Of a stretch of 64,000 bases of DNA, positions 33,189 through 44,539 are shown piece by piece. The notes under the pieces are model-generated. The model saw only the letters and a program-made list of their open reading frames with translations. It was not told the origin of the DNA and did not search any database. The position numbers were made by a program, and so were the translations under genes. The stretch spans positions 37,039,985-37,103,984 of the forward strand of contig JACMZG010001913.1 in the NCBI GenBank assembly GCA_018340805.1, read 5' to 3'. This stretch comes from Microvelia longipes. Taxonomy: Eukaryota; Arthropoda; Insecta; Hemiptera; Veliidae. Each line of letters begins with the position of its first letter. The first letter of the stretch is position 1.

Positions 33189-34406
33189 ATGCCTTCCGAC
33201 GAGTCTCCAACGTTACCTAATTTTGGTCAAAAGGCAAAAGCCTTGAAATCTAAACTTAAAGCATGTCGTGAAGAGATTAAGGAAATCTATGACTTTGCTG
33301 TCATAGCTACAGATTCAGCCGAAGATAAAAACATGTTTGAAGGTATGACTCAAAGAGTTAATCCTATTTTTGACTCTTTTAATTCTTATTATGGACAACT
33401 CTGTGAGTTATACGCTGTACGAGGACAGGCTGATGAGTTCCCTAGTACTCAAGAGTCTGAAGACAACAAACTATTTAGAACTCATTATTACTATGTAAAG
33501 GGTAAAACAGCTACTCGTAACCAGGAACTCCAGACTAATTGGAACACTGCTGCTGTCTCCGAGCTAGCCGCAGCGCTAAGAGAGGCTACTTCTGCTAATG
33601 CTACATTATCTATAAACAAAGGAAATCTTCCTAAATTAAAAATACCTACTTTTGATGGTACATTCAGCACTTGGGCTATGTTCAGAGACACATATAAGAG
33701 TATGGTTCACAATGATGAAAGCTATAGTGACATAGTCAAGTTTCACTATTTGCTTGGATCTCTTAAGGGTCATCCTCTAAATCTAATTAAACACATAGCA
33801 GTTTCGGATGCTAATTATGACCAGGCGTGGGAACTTCTTGTCAAGCACTATGACAATCCTAGAAAGTTAGCATCTTCTTACATCAGTCAACTTTTAAACT
33901 ATAAACCTCCTTCCAACAAGTCTCGGATTGAATTACTGAAATCTTTCTTATTAACTGTATCTGAAAGTGTTACAGCTCTGGAAACTTTAACAATACCTAA
34001 CAGATTTGACTTCGTCATGCTGGAACTTTGCATCAGAAATTTAGATAAAGATTTAAGAGAAGACTTTGAAGTTGAACACTCAAACAATCCTTATCCAACC
34101 TTTTCTAATTTAAAGGATTATGTAGAAAAGAGATATCTTGCTCTTGATATGGCAGCCGATCATAATTATGCTTCAGGACAAAGTTCATCTAATAATAGAC
34201 ACCCAAAGTTCTCTCCTGATAAGTATAAAGCTAACAAGTCTAACTTAAACAAGTCTAATTCCAACAAAGCTGTTCTCCTTACCAGTGCAGATAAATCTAA
34301 TAACCCTCACACACCTGATAGCAGCAAATCAACTCATCATCCATCAAATAACTTATGTTCTATCTGTAATCAAGAGCACTTTTTGAGGGACTGTGGCAAA
34401 TTTTAA
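33189..34406 (+). CDS. BEL Gag polyprotein (405 codons)
   Basis: Structural protein of a BEL/Pao particle. The start is the first Met after the leader (MPSDESPTLPNFGQ). Residues about 1-75 are Lys/Glu-rich and likely coiled. Residues about 140-340 match the DUF1759-type BEL Gag domain (PKLKIPTFDGTFSTWAMFRD, then H.LLGSLKG and W.LL...Y). A Ser/Asn/Lys-rich linker follows, then the first knuckle CSICNQEHFLRDC. The frame ends at a stop four codons later in TTTTAAAAA, while the pol frame already overlaps from 34,393. Most BEL elements have one gag-pol frame, so an extra T in the TTTT run here is the simplest explanation; a real frameshift site is the alternative. Confidence 0.85.
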   Translation: MPSDESPTLPNFGQKAKALKSKLKACREEIKEIYDFAVIATDSAEDKNMFEGMTQRVNPIFDSFNSYYGQLCELYAVRGQADEFPSTQESEDNKLFRTHYYYVKGKTATRNQELQTNWNTAAVSELAAALREATSANATLSINKGNLPKLKIPTFDGTFSTWAMFRDTYKSMVHNDESYSDIVKFHYLLGSLKGHPLNLIKHIAVSDANYDQAWELLVKHYDNPRKLASSYISQLLNYKPPSNKSRIELLKSFLLTVSESVTALETLTIPNRFDFVMLELCIRNLDKDLREDFEVEHSNNPYPTFSNLKDYVEKRYLALDMAADHNYASGQSSSNNRHPKFSPDKYKANKSNLNKSNSNKAVLLTSADKSNNPHTPDSSKSTHHPSNNLCSICNQEHFLRDCGKF

Positions 34407-37356
34407 AAATGCTACACCTACTCAACGCCTCAAAATGCTTAATAATAAGCAGTGGAAGGGGTGTAAGAACTGCCTTAACCCCCACCACCGTACATCTGAG
34501 TGTACATCTAAGTATTTGTGTTTCCACTGTAAAGCTCGGCACAATACAATGCTACATTTACCTCAAACAACTAAATCATCTAATGTAACTTCGTCCTCAG
34601 ACTCTCAACGTTCTAACAGGCCATCATCAGCTACAATAGCTACCAATACAGACAACGTAGCTGGTTGTACTCAGACTTCAAGGTGTGACGTCTTGCTGGG
34701 TACTGCTTGTGCTCTCATCAAAACTAGTTCTGGTGAATATGTTCCCATCAGACTAGTGTTAGACTCTTGTAGTCAAATAATTTTGATATCTGAACAGTGT
34801 GCTTCTAAATTAGGATTTGTACCTGAAGGGTCAAAACAAAATATTACTGGCGTTGGTTCCAACCAAGCTCTAATTTCTAAGGGTAAAATACCCTGCTCTA
34901 TAAAACCTACTGCTTCAGATGGTCGTGAACTTCATACCTATGCTGAAGTTGTACCATCTATTATGTTTAATTTACCTCAGCGACCCTTACCTGTTGAAAT
35001 AAGGAACCAGTTTAACTCTTACCATTTAGCTGATCCTGAATTTTGGAAACCTGGTGCAGTTGACATGTTAGTTGGAGCTAGTCTCTACGGTCGTATTATT
35101 ACAGGTGCGCCTATTACTCTTTCAGATAATCAACCTCAACTTATCCCGACCATTTTTGGTCATATTATTATCGGTGAACTTAATTGCAACCTACTCTTCC
35201 CACAGGATTCATCTATTGCCTCTTTGTTGACTACTTCTGACATTAATAAAACTATAATTAAATTTTGGGAGACAGAGGAAGTTATTTCTGACATACCTAA
35301 GTTGTCCCCAAAGGAACAAGAGTGTGAAGACCATTTTGTACTTACTCACTCACGCTTACCATCAGGAAAATATTCGGTTCGCTTACCTTTTGCTGTTTCA
35401 CCTCCACCTGAGTTTTCCGGATCTAAACATCAAGCTTTAACTCGTTTCTACAATCTGGAACAAAAATTAAGAAAAGATGAAACACTTAAAAAAGATTATC
35501 ATCAGTTTATGCAAGAATACATTGACATGGGTCATATGATACCTGCTACTGAGGAAGGTGTATACTTCATACCACACCATCCCGTCTATAAGGGTAACTT
35601 GGACAAGCGTAAACTTCGCGTGGTGTTTGACGCCTCTGCTAGGGGTGCCAAAGGATCTCTTAATAATTATCTCCATGTTGGGCTGAAGTTGCAAGGTGAT
35701 ATAAGTGATATTACTCTTCGGTTTCGTCGCCATCCAGTAGCTTTTACCTGTGACATAGTAAAGATGTTTAGAATGATCGAGGTTCATCCATCAGATCGAA
35801 AATATCAACAAATTATGTGGAGATTCGATCCATCTGAACCAACTCAAACTTATGAGTTAACAACAGTAACCTATGGAGTCACCAGTTCACCTTATCACTC
35901 TATTAGAGTTCTAAAGCAACTTTGTGTGGATGAAGGTGAGCCCTATCCTCTGGCTGTCTCAGCAATTGAGAAAGACGCATACGTAGATGATATTGCTACG
36001 GGGTCATCATCAGTGGCGTCAGCTCAACAACTGAAACATCAACTTATCCAACTTCTCAATAAGGGTGGTTTTCACTTGAGCAAATGGATGAGCAACTTTC
36101 CATCGCTTATTCAAGATGAAGACCAAGCTTCTGGGGTCGTACCATTATCAGAGGAGCATGACTCATCAGTTAAAATTCTTGGTCTGGTATGGGACCCTCA
36201 AAAAGACGAATTAGCATACTCAATTTCAGAACCAGAGCTGAAATTCACCAAAAGAGCTATACTGTCAGGCATTGGAAAACTTTATGACCCATTAGGTTAT
36301 TTAAGTCCAGTTATTTTTATGGCGAAGACCATCCTTCAAGAGACCTGGAAGGCTTCTATCGGTTGGGACGAAGACATTCCAGAACCCTTGAAGAAACTCT
36401 GGACTGATTTTATATCAGAACTTCATCATCTATCTCTCATCAGAATACCTAGGTTCCTAAACCACGATAACAATTCTAAGTTACAGCTATTTGGGTTCTG
36501 TGACGCATCATCAAAAGGCTTTTGTGCCTGCATCTATCTACATGTTCAACGAACTGACGGATCTTCAACTATTTATCTTCTCAAAGGAAAGACTCGTTTA
36601 GCACCCATCAAAGCTCTAACTATACCAAGGCTAGAGCTCTGCTCTGCCTTGTTACTATCAAAACTTTATCAATCTATCAAACACTTTTGTGGACTTTTAA
36701 AAGTAACCAAGATTACCTTTTTCACAGACGCCTCAACTGTTCTTGCATGGTTAAAGACACCAGCTCACTCTCTCAAAATATTTGTCGCACATCGCGTTCT
36801 TCGTATTCTCGAAATAGTAGAGCCAGATGTTTGGCGATATATTCCTACTTGTGATAACCCAGCAGACTGTGGCTCACGTGGGCTCCTGCCATCTAAGTTA
36901 GTCGATCATCCCTTATGGTGGTCAGGACCTTCGTGGCTGCATCTTCCTGAAGATCAATGGCCTACTACACTTTTAAACATCAACTTAGACAACTTACCTG
37001 AAGTAAAACCTGCTTCTGTAGCTTTGCTTTCTATATCTTCTATATCACCGGAGTTCTTTGATATTGTAGATCGATTTAGTTTTCTAACAAAACTTATTAG
37101 AGTATTTGCTCTAATTAATCGTCTTAGTGCTAGATGTCGCAAATGTACTGACTATAACTATTCTGGTTTAGTGTCTCATGAAGAGTTTCTTGAAGTGGAG
37201 ACTAGATTAATTCGTATTCACCAACATCATTTCTACCCTGAAGCCTTCGGCGATAATACTACCGGATCAGCACTGCTTTCTTCTCTAGGAGCTTTTGTAG
37301 ATCAAAAGGGATTGCTGAAGGTGGGCGGTAGAATCACTGAATCTAACTTACCTTGA
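34393..37356 (+). CDS. BEL Pol, N-terminal part: protease, RT, RNase H
   Basis: 987 codons. Residues about 20-60 hold two more zinc knuckles (CKNCLNPHHRTSEC, CFHCKARHNTMLH). The aspartic protease follows at about 112-135; its catalytic triad reads D124-S-C instead of D-[ST]-G. The RT has RVVFDASA, then CDIVKMFRMIEV and the YVDD catalytic box (about residues 530-533), followed by the BEL connection (LGLVWDP, YDPLGYLSP). RNase H has FGFCDASSKGFCA, PRLELC, FTDASTVLAWL and NPADCGSRG. The frame stops at 37,356 within the start of the integrase zinc region, after GGR.TES, because of an indel; integrase continues in other frames. Ordinary order for the family; the protease change would be expected to abolish maturation if real. 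Confidence 0.88.
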   Translation: MANFKNATPTQRLKMLNNKQWKGCKNCLNPHHRTSECTSKYLCFHCKARHNTMLHLPQTTKSSNVTSSSDSQRSNRPSSATIATNTDNVAGCTQTSRCDVLLGTACALIKTSSGEYVPIRLVLDSCSQIILISEQCASKLGFVPEGSKQNITGVGSNQALISKGKIPCSIKPTASDGRELHTYAEVVPSIMFNLPQRPLPVEIRNQFNSYHLADPEFWKPGAVDMLVGASLYGRIITGAPITLSDNQPQLIPTIFGHIIIGELNCNLLFPQDSSIASLLTTSDINKTIIKFWETEEVISDIPKLSPKEQECEDHFVLTHSRLPSGKYSVRLPFAVSPPPEFSGSKHQALTRFYNLEQKLRKDETLKKDYHQFMQEYIDMGHMIPATEEGVYFIPHHPVYKGNLDKRKLRVVFDASARGAKGSLNNYLHVGLKLQGDISDITLRFRRHPVAFTCDIVKMFRMIEVHPSDRKYQQIMWRFDPSEPTQTYELTTVTYGVTSSPYHSIRVLKQLCVDEGEPYPLAVSAIEKDAYVDDIATGSSSVASAQQLKHQLIQLLNKGGFHLSKWMSNFPSLIQDEDQASGVVPLSEEHDSSVKILGLVWDPQKDELAYSISEPELKFTKRAILSGIGKLYDPLGYLSPVIFMAKTILQETWKASIGWDEDIPEPLKKLWTDFISELHHLSLIRIPRFLNHDNNSKLQLFGFCDASSKGFCACIYLHVQRTDGSSTIYLLKGKTRLAPIKALTIPRLELCSALLLSKLYQSIKHFCGLLKVTKITFFTDASTVLAWLKTPAHSLKIFVAHRVLRILEIVEPDVWRYIPTCDNPADCGSRGLLPSKLVDHPLWWSGPSWLHLPEDQWPTTLLNINLDNLPEVKPASVALLSISSISPEFFDIVDRFSFLTKLIRVFALINRLSARCRKCTDYNYSGLVSHEEFLEVETRLIRIHQHHFYPEAFGDNTTGSALLSSLGAFVDQKGLLKVGGRITESNLP

Positions 37357-38611
37357 GCAACGCCATCCTATCTTACTACCAAGAAGATGTAACTTCACAA
37401 CTTTAATCGTCGACTATTATCATAATACATGTTTTCACATTGGAACTCAAGCTCTTCAGACCATCATTAATCAGAAATTCTGGATACCTGCATTGAAGAA
37501 CCTCCTGAAACAAAGAAAGAAATCATGTCTTACATGCATAAGATATTCTAAAAAATCTAAACCACCACAAATGGGGAACTTACCTTCTAGTAGATTTTGT
37601 TGAAGATCGTCCCTTTTATCACACTGGAGTTGACTTCGCGGGCCCTTTCATATGCCGTGAATCGCGACGTAGAAATGCTCCAACCAGCAAGGCTTATCTT
37701 TGCCTGTTTTGTGTGCTTCTCAACCAAGGCACTACACCTTGAGTTAGTTCCTTCCCTTAAGACTGAAGGATTCTTAGATGCTCTAGATAGGTTTGTGTCA
37801 AGAAGAGGAGTACCTGCTAAAATCTTTTCTGATCAAGGAACCAATTTCCTTGGTGCTTCTAACTACTTCAAGGAACTATTCGAATGGTTGAAGGCCAAAG
37901 AAACCCAAGCCTCCATCATCAACCACAGCAACCTCAAGGGTATATCTTGGTCATTTAACCCTCCTCACAGCCCACACTTCGGTGGGCTATGGGAAGCAGG
38001 AGTTAAAAGCGTCAAGAGCTTACTCAGGAAGATGTTTGGAGATCAACCTTTCACCGAAGGAGAACTTAACACTGCGTTCACTAAAGTAGAGGCTTGTTAA
38101 ACTCCCGGCCATTGTGTCAGCGTTCTTCTGACCCAAATGACCTGAGACCTCTTACACCCAATGATTTTCTCATTCATCAAGGGTCAACCATTTCATCTAT
38201 CTCAGCTCTACCTGAAGAGGATCTAAAAGAATTCCTGACAACCGACTCTCCAAGTGGCAGCGCATCCGACAACGCGTACAGTTCTTCTGGAAGAGATGGC
38301 GTCAAGAATATCTCCATACCTTACAGCAGAGACACAAATGGACCAAATTCTTACCTAACTTCAAGGTCGGAGATTTAGTTCTCATGACTGATACTAACTT
38401 CTCACCCCAGGATTGGCCTGTAGGAAGGATAACAGAGGTGCATCCTGGAAAGGATAACATCGTACGTGTTGTTACCTTGAGAACAATTAAAGGGACATAC
38501 AAGCGTCCAGTTGTGAACTTAATTTCACTGGAAGATGCTGTAAATCCATCTCAACCTTCTGCATCGACTACAACTACTTCTCCTGACTCTGCTTCTCCAA
38601 ATTCAGCTTAG
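37357..38611 (+). pseudogene. BEL Pol, integrase part, split over frames
   Basis: Continuation of Pol. The integrase zinc (HHCC-like) region lies at 37,410-37,560. The catalytic core has a first Asp in VDFAGPF (37,632-37,634), a second in FSDQGTNF (about 37,830), and Glu in LWEAGVKS (about 37,995). Then comes the conserved LNSRPL block (38,094), and a C-terminal DUF5641-type module (GDLVL, WPVGRI.EV.PG, RP) to the stop at 38,611. Frame changes occur near 37,360, 37,710, 38,090 and 38,250-38,380. All key residues are present, so the breaks may be a few base errors. The purine-rich GGCGGGCGGTA next to the 3' LTR is the likely polypurine tract. Confidence 0.85.
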
Positions 38612-38631
38612 GTGAAATTTGGCGGGCGGTA

Positions 38632-40184
38632 TGTTCAGGCTTTCTGGAAATTTCACCTCTTAAATTTTTTACCTTTTATTTTCATATTCTTTATTTTGTC
38701 TACTTAGAAGTTTTATCTTATTATTTAATATTTTCTATGATTTTTTCTTTATACCTGGGTCTGGGGGGTCAGAGCTTGTTATGATTTTTCTTTACCTATC
38801 TAACTCTATCTAACCTTTGGGTTTTAATGCCATACTGAATCTATTTATCTCACTCACATCCTCAATCCCTTTTATAGCTTTCCAGTTACTTATCCATTTA
38901 GCCCTTACCTTACCCCTTCTCTCTCCTCTTGTAAGTTAGGGATTTTTTTCCTTTCTGCATATCTTTTAGTTGCCTGTGTAAACTCATTGTGACCTACACC
39001 TAACAATTATTGTAACTTTTATAGTTAATATCGTAACAAACTAACATAATTAATTTAACTGTAACTTCAATCTTATGGTCACTAGTTTTGTTGTGTTTTT
39101 TTATAGTTCAAGTGAACTTATTAACCAACGTTTAAACTTTAATTAACTTTAACTTTTGCTATAACGTTTAAGGTTATTTTTTGTGCTGTGCACATGGTGA
39201 TGCTAACTCAATATTCTGGTTGCATCTTACCAAACAATCATCATTTTCAATGAACTTTCTCTATCATTGTCTTTGGACATTCTACCAAAATTAACTTCAG
39301 TTTAATAAAGTTGTTATCAACTACTAAACTTCTCTCAAAGGATTTTGGATTACTCTGAATACAAGTAAGACTGTTCTTATTTCTTAGAAGTCTCACTCAT
39401 CATTCTGGACTTATTCATCTTAGCTAATCATAATCATACCTTTTGATACATTGGAGTATATGAATACAACTTTACTCTATATTTTCTCTTAAATAATTTA
39501 AAATTCAACTTATGTAAAATAAAATTATAGAGCTCTGATATTTGGGATACCCCCCCCTTTTAACCTAATATAAATTTTAATTTATGTTTTATATAAATAT
39601 ATATTTTTTTTAAATTAAACGATTAATGTATATTACTGATTAGACTTTATGAAGACTTATAATAATTTGCTTTGACTTCGTACTAATTTAATGATCTACA
39701 ATTTAAATATCTTCGTAATATTTTTTGGATATTTCAAATAGTCTTTTGTCTGTTCTTTTAAACATTTATTATAAATCTTCATTTAGATATTTAAGATATT
39801 TAGATATTTGCTTTTGAAAATAAGCTTAAGTCTATACCTCCCATTTCTGGGGTTGTTTCTTTGTATTATTTTATTTAAATTAATTTACTTTTTATTTTAT
39901 GGGTTTTAGTTTGCCTTTTTTTGCTTACTTTCATTTGACTTCGTTGGTCAAACTTAAACTTATTTTCACTTACCTTTTTTAATATTTTGGATGTTTACTT
40001 TTGATTTAAAAAACTTGATTTTTATTTATGTTTGTTGCCATTATTTACTGCTAAGTAAACACTTAATTTTAAATCTGCATTTTCTTGACTTCACCCTAAC
40101 TTTTTTAGTTCTAAGATTTATATTTTTCAGAGTTGAGACAAGGCCAGTACTTAAGATATTATTTGTACCTCCTATGCTTAACAA
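38632..40184 (+). repeat. BEL 3' LTR (1553 bp)
   Basis: Direct partner of 30,908-32,466; differs mainly by homopolymer length. Followed by ATATT. Confidence 0.92.
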
Positions 40185-40189
40185 TATTT

Positions 40190-41034
40190 AACATTTTAGT
40201 TTTTATGTAATTTATATATATAGTAATTTTTTTTTTATATATTTTTATTAATAGATGTACATAAATTTTACATTGTTTGTAGGATAGGGTCTAACATGGT
40301 CTAACGATTTTACAAGTTGCCGCCATAACCACGGCGAATGCTTATTACTAGCTAACCTAATTCTTAAAACTATAAATATTATATATATGAAGGAGGATAT
40401 AATATCAATGCTGTATGACCATAGCATAGGGTTAAGGCAGGTCTTTGTATCTCTCACCGTAGAGATTTGCGGAGGGCTTACTTACCAAAGAAAATTAATC
40501 ATATATAATTAGGCTTAGATATACTAATCTTATGGCAGTCCTATTATACCATTGCTATTTTGTGTATTGTATTTTGATGTTTATTACTACAAATTTTGGT
40601 TTTTTTTTTTTACAGGTTTTTCTTTATTGCCCTACATGTATGGGAATCATAATTGAGACGATTGATGCTTTTTCTCTCTTGTTCCCATAAGGACGGGTTG
40701 CTTTCTGGTTATACATACCGGGAGGGGGGCAGGTCACCACTGGCATACCCCAGAATTCGGCTCAAGGTTTCCCATACCACGGTATTGGATAGGGTTCTAG
40801 TGAGAGGGTAGAGCGGTATGGAGTATCGAGTGAGGTGGGGATGTACTGTCTCGCAACATTCTTCCCCTTCCTCTCTATATACTGCCGGGGTTCTATCCTT
40901 TCACCTCACATTATTAATCAAAGGCGCCCTACACTAGGCCACCCCTCAGGGAGGCGGCTGTACCCGCGATGTCGCCCTGAACAGCATGGTCACATGCAGT
41001 TCAGCGCGGCATCATTTTCGTCGGCGGGAGGTAG
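40190..41034 (+). other. Rest of Gypsy copy A 3' UTR
   Basis: Resumes the 3' UTR interrupted by BEL; nearly the same as 18,985-19,817. No coding signal. Ends in the polypurine-like TCGGCGGGAGGTAG. Confidence 0.8.
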
Positions 41035-41383
41035 TGTAGTAAAGCGAAATTGAAATTAAAGGTTTGAAATTTCATAGTTTGGTCATCTTAATATTTCAGT
41101 TTAGTTTCATATAAGTTTTAGTTCAAAATATTAAAGTATTAATACAGACTTTAGCACTACCAGATCCCTGGTCTGGTTTACAGGATGTTTACACAAAGCC
41201 GCCTTTTAGAGCGGCCTACTTCAGAGACCATACCGCCTAGTTGACAGTAGATGCAGAATTTATTGGCTTTTTAAGAGCAAATATGGTAAGATTAGCACAT
41301 AGTCAAGTACCGTGGGACCTTGCCACAAACCAGGGTTCTGGGGCCCTCATGGGGGGTTGCACGTCATTAAGGGGTACAAGTAT
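41035..41383 (+). repeat. Gypsy copy A 3' LTR, cut by the gap
   Basis: First 349 bases of an LTR equivalent to 19,818-20,194. The sequence ends five bases into the left arm of the first LTR hairpin, where the N run begins. Confidence 0.85.
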
Positions 41384-42383
41384 NNNNNNNNNNNNNNNNN
41401 NNNNNNNNNNNNNNNNNNNNNNNNNNNNNNNNNNNNNNNNNNNNNNNNNNNNNNNNNNNNNNNNNNNNNNNNNNNNNNNNNNNNNNNNNNNNNNNNNNNN
41501 NNNNNNNNNNNNNNNNNNNNNNNNNNNNNNNNNNNNNNNNNNNNNNNNNNNNNNNNNNNNNNNNNNNNNNNNNNNNNNNNNNNNNNNNNNNNNNNNNNNN
41601 NNNNNNNNNNNNNNNNNNNNNNNNNNNNNNNNNNNNNNNNNNNNNNNNNNNNNNNNNNNNNNNNNNNNNNNNNNNNNNNNNNNNNNNNNNNNNNNNNNNN
41701 NNNNNNNNNNNNNNNNNNNNNNNNNNNNNNNNNNNNNNNNNNNNNNNNNNNNNNNNNNNNNNNNNNNNNNNNNNNNNNNNNNNNNNNNNNNNNNNNNNNN
41801 NNNNNNNNNNNNNNNNNNNNNNNNNNNNNNNNNNNNNNNNNNNNNNNNNNNNNNNNNNNNNNNNNNNNNNNNNNNNNNNNNNNNNNNNNNNNNNNNNNNN
41901 NNNNNNNNNNNNNNNNNNNNNNNNNNNNNNNNNNNNNNNNNNNNNNNNNNNNNNNNNNNNNNNNNNNNNNNNNNNNNNNNNNNNNNNNNNNNNNNNNNNN
42001 NNNNNNNNNNNNNNNNNNNNNNNNNNNNNNNNNNNNNNNNNNNNNNNNNNNNNNNNNNNNNNNNNNNNNNNNNNNNNNNNNNNNNNNNNNNNNNNNNNNN
42101 NNNNNNNNNNNNNNNNNNNNNNNNNNNNNNNNNNNNNNNNNNNNNNNNNNNNNNNNNNNNNNNNNNNNNNNNNNNNNNNNNNNNNNNNNNNNNNNNNNNN
42201 NNNNNNNNNNNNNNNNNNNNNNNNNNNNNNNNNNNNNNNNNNNNNNNNNNNNNNNNNNNNNNNNNNNNNNNNNNNNNNNNNNNNNNNNNNNNNNNNNNNN
42301 NNNNNNNNNNNNNNNNNNNNNNNNNNNNNNNNNNNNNNNNNNNNNNNNNNNNNNNNNNNNNNNNNNNNNNNNNNNNNNNNNNN
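41384..42383. other. Assembly gap, exactly 1000 N
   Basis: Exactly 1000 undetermined bases, which suggests a placeholder of fixed size. Open frames reported across it are meaningless. Confidence 0.99.
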
Positions 42384-42785
42384 TATCTATGACGTTCCAA
42401 AATTTTCTTCGTATAGCGGAGCAAACAGAGGATCGTATTCGGCAGGAGGAGTCTTTAAGTATACCCTTGTAATAATTAATAGACTAATTATTCCAATTAA
42501 CTATTTTAATTTCTTATTATTATTTAACATTTTTAGTTTTATGTAATTTTTATATATAGTTAATTTTTATATATTCTTTATTAATGATTGTACAAATTTA
42601 CATGTTTGGGATGGTGTCTAACATGGTTTAACGATGTTTACAGGTTGCCGCCATAACCCTCGGCGAATGCTTATTACGCAAACCTTAATCTTAAAACTAT
42701 AATAATATATTATGAAGGAGGATATAATATAATGCTGATTTTATACCATCTAGGGTTAAGGCAGTCTTTGTATCTCTCACCGTTA
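42384..42785 (+). repeat. Gypsy env end and 3' UTR fragment of another plus-strand copy
   Basis: 42,384-42,460 match the last env codons (near 30,767-30,839). 42,463-42,785 match the 3' UTR without the BEL insertion and stop at TCTCTCACCGT. It is therefore a different copy from A. A filler of about 40 bp joins it to minus-strand env of copy B. Confidence 0.8.
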
Positions 42786-42832
42786 GATTACATCACCTGA
42801 GGATAACAATGTTAACATTCGCTAATTCTAGA

Positions 42833-43560
42833 GACCTAAGAAAAGAAGAAACATTTCCGTGAACCTCAAATTTATGATTTAAATATTCCAGTTCATCCCT
42901 TAATTCTAATTCCCTTTTATCTGCTTGTAGCATATAATGTTGCAATAATCCTATGAGCGTAGCGATACGCTCTTCGTTTTCACTTAATCTCTATTAAGAG
43001 CCCTAGTAACAGTAAGTTGGGATTCCAAAAAGTGGAAAACTTCCTCCCTACTCACTTGCAATTGCGTTATATGGTTTCTTAACCTTTCTACATTATCAGA
43101 ATTGCCACCGAAACCAAGTGAGGAAAATGCAGCGCCTGTTAGGCCCCCTAACACGGCTGCCCCAATATATAAGGTATTATTGCTGTTCGCCCTCGCTCGT
43201 ACTGAACCAGAGTCATATGTAAAAGGAGTTAAAGCCATGTCCTCAATGTGATGCCTATAAGGGGCTTGAAAGGGTAAGTCTTGACAAACCTTGATACTTT
43301 CGTTTATAATACTTAAAACCTTGGAAAGCTCAAATCTCCAAGACGCAGGTAAACGTCCTAAAGGGTTGTCATATGCATGAAGGGTATCATGAGCCCGTAG
43401 AAGCAGTTTGATAGAGGTTATCGGTTTTTTTACGCAAGCCGGAACATCTATTTCCCAAGCGATACTCCAAGAATGTCCGGTTAAGGCTACCTTGCCTTCA
43501 TTAACGAATAAAAATCCTGCCTCACAGGAATCTGAAATTAATTCGAAAAAATCTATTAGT
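42833..43560 (-). pseudogene. Gypsy copy B env, 5' part only
   Basis: Equivalent to 28,740-29,460 of copy A. It includes the hydrophobic fusion-peptide-like stretch and the heptad region (open frame 42,984-43,238). The basic cleavage site present in A is altered here: an indel turns RARR into RARA. The second half of the ectodomain, the membrane segment and the tail are missing because of the rearrangement. The splice-acceptor-like CAG is conserved near 43,535. Not a functional gene. Confidence 0.75.
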
Positions 43561-44172
43561 TCCTTCTAAGTATTGAATTTCGAACTATAGATTATCCTAA
43601 TTATATTAATATTATCTTGTTAATTACTAAATTTATGATTGTATTTATTTTTCGCGGATCAACAGGGGTGGGTGATCAGGCCACCCAGCTGTTAAGCAGC
43701 TGATTAGAAACGTAATAAGTAAAAGCTCTGGTATTGAGACATTCTTGACCTATCTTAACGTTAAAAGTTAAAATCACTTGAAGTTGTAATACAAGAGGGC
43801 ATCTGGCAAACTCCCGGAACATGAAGGCCTTTTTGACGGTTCTTTCATGTTTATAAACCTTTTTTTTTTTTTTTTTATTTACATGGTTCACAGAAATGGA
43901 TCACTCTTTTAAAATATTTACCTATTTATACACCTATTATTAAAGATTAATTACCAATAATAGTTATTATTTATATTAATAATTAGTTTTTAAATAATTA
44001 CTAATATTCAAATTAACAGAAATATTACATATTACAAAGTACATATATTAGTTATACTACATATTCAGTAAGTCTTTGATATGAGCCTTTCTGTAGTAGG
44101 AAAATCTATATACATTCTACTTCCTTATTCTACTTAAGTTTGAAGATTCCGACCTTACAGGGTTAATGTGTC

Positions 44173-44215
<43 letters not shown>

Positions 44216-44530
44216 TGTGTGTTCCTTCTGAGAGCACTCTCAGTATCCCGTCCGTGTAACATATGTTTTACTATGTACCTATAACCTAAGTACCCATAAC
44301 CTTTACCTTTTGCCTTACCTTAAAACTTTATTTTTTTAATTACTCGATATCCCGAACCTATAAGTTTAATTTATTTATCGAGATATATACATATATTTAA
44401 ACCTAATCACGTGATTCTTTGCCGTTTCCGTTTTTTTTTTTTTTTAAACCCTACCGTCCTTACCCTATTTTATTACCGTAAATTTAATAGTTTGAAATCC
44501 TATCTTATCCCGTCCTTTTATCTTCTTTTG
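43561..44530 (-). other. Gypsy copy B pol-env intergenic region, empty transposon site
   Basis: Non-coding. It contains a GT microsatellite (44,175-44,222), longer than its CA counterpart at 28,073-28,092 in copy A. Near 44,285 the uninterrupted GTTATGGG marks the site where copy A carries the 1590-bp DNA transposon. Confidence 0.75.
44175..44222. repeat. GT microsatellite
   Basis: About 48 bases of GT with one TA interruption. Confidence 0.95.
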
Positions 44531-44539
44531 TGAAGTTTC

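Larger units (their letters stand above)
30908..40184 (+). mobile_element. BEL/Pao LTR retrotransposon (9277 bp), nearly complete
   Basis: Two direct LTRs (30,908-32,466 and 38,632-40,184) with TG...CA ends enclose gag and pol, with ATATT duplicated at 30,903-30,907 and 40,185-40,189. The LTRs align almost completely and differ mostly by homopolymer length and a few substitutions, so the insertion is young. It sits in the 3' UTR of Gypsy copy A. No env is present. Confidence 0.93.

Noticed and set aside
35467..35787. Minus-strand 106-codon frame inside BEL pol
   Set aside because: Shadow of the conserved RT frame on the plus strand.
41241..42472. Open frames of about 370-390 codons across the N run
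   Set aside because: They consist almost wholly of undetermined residues over a 1000-N gap.
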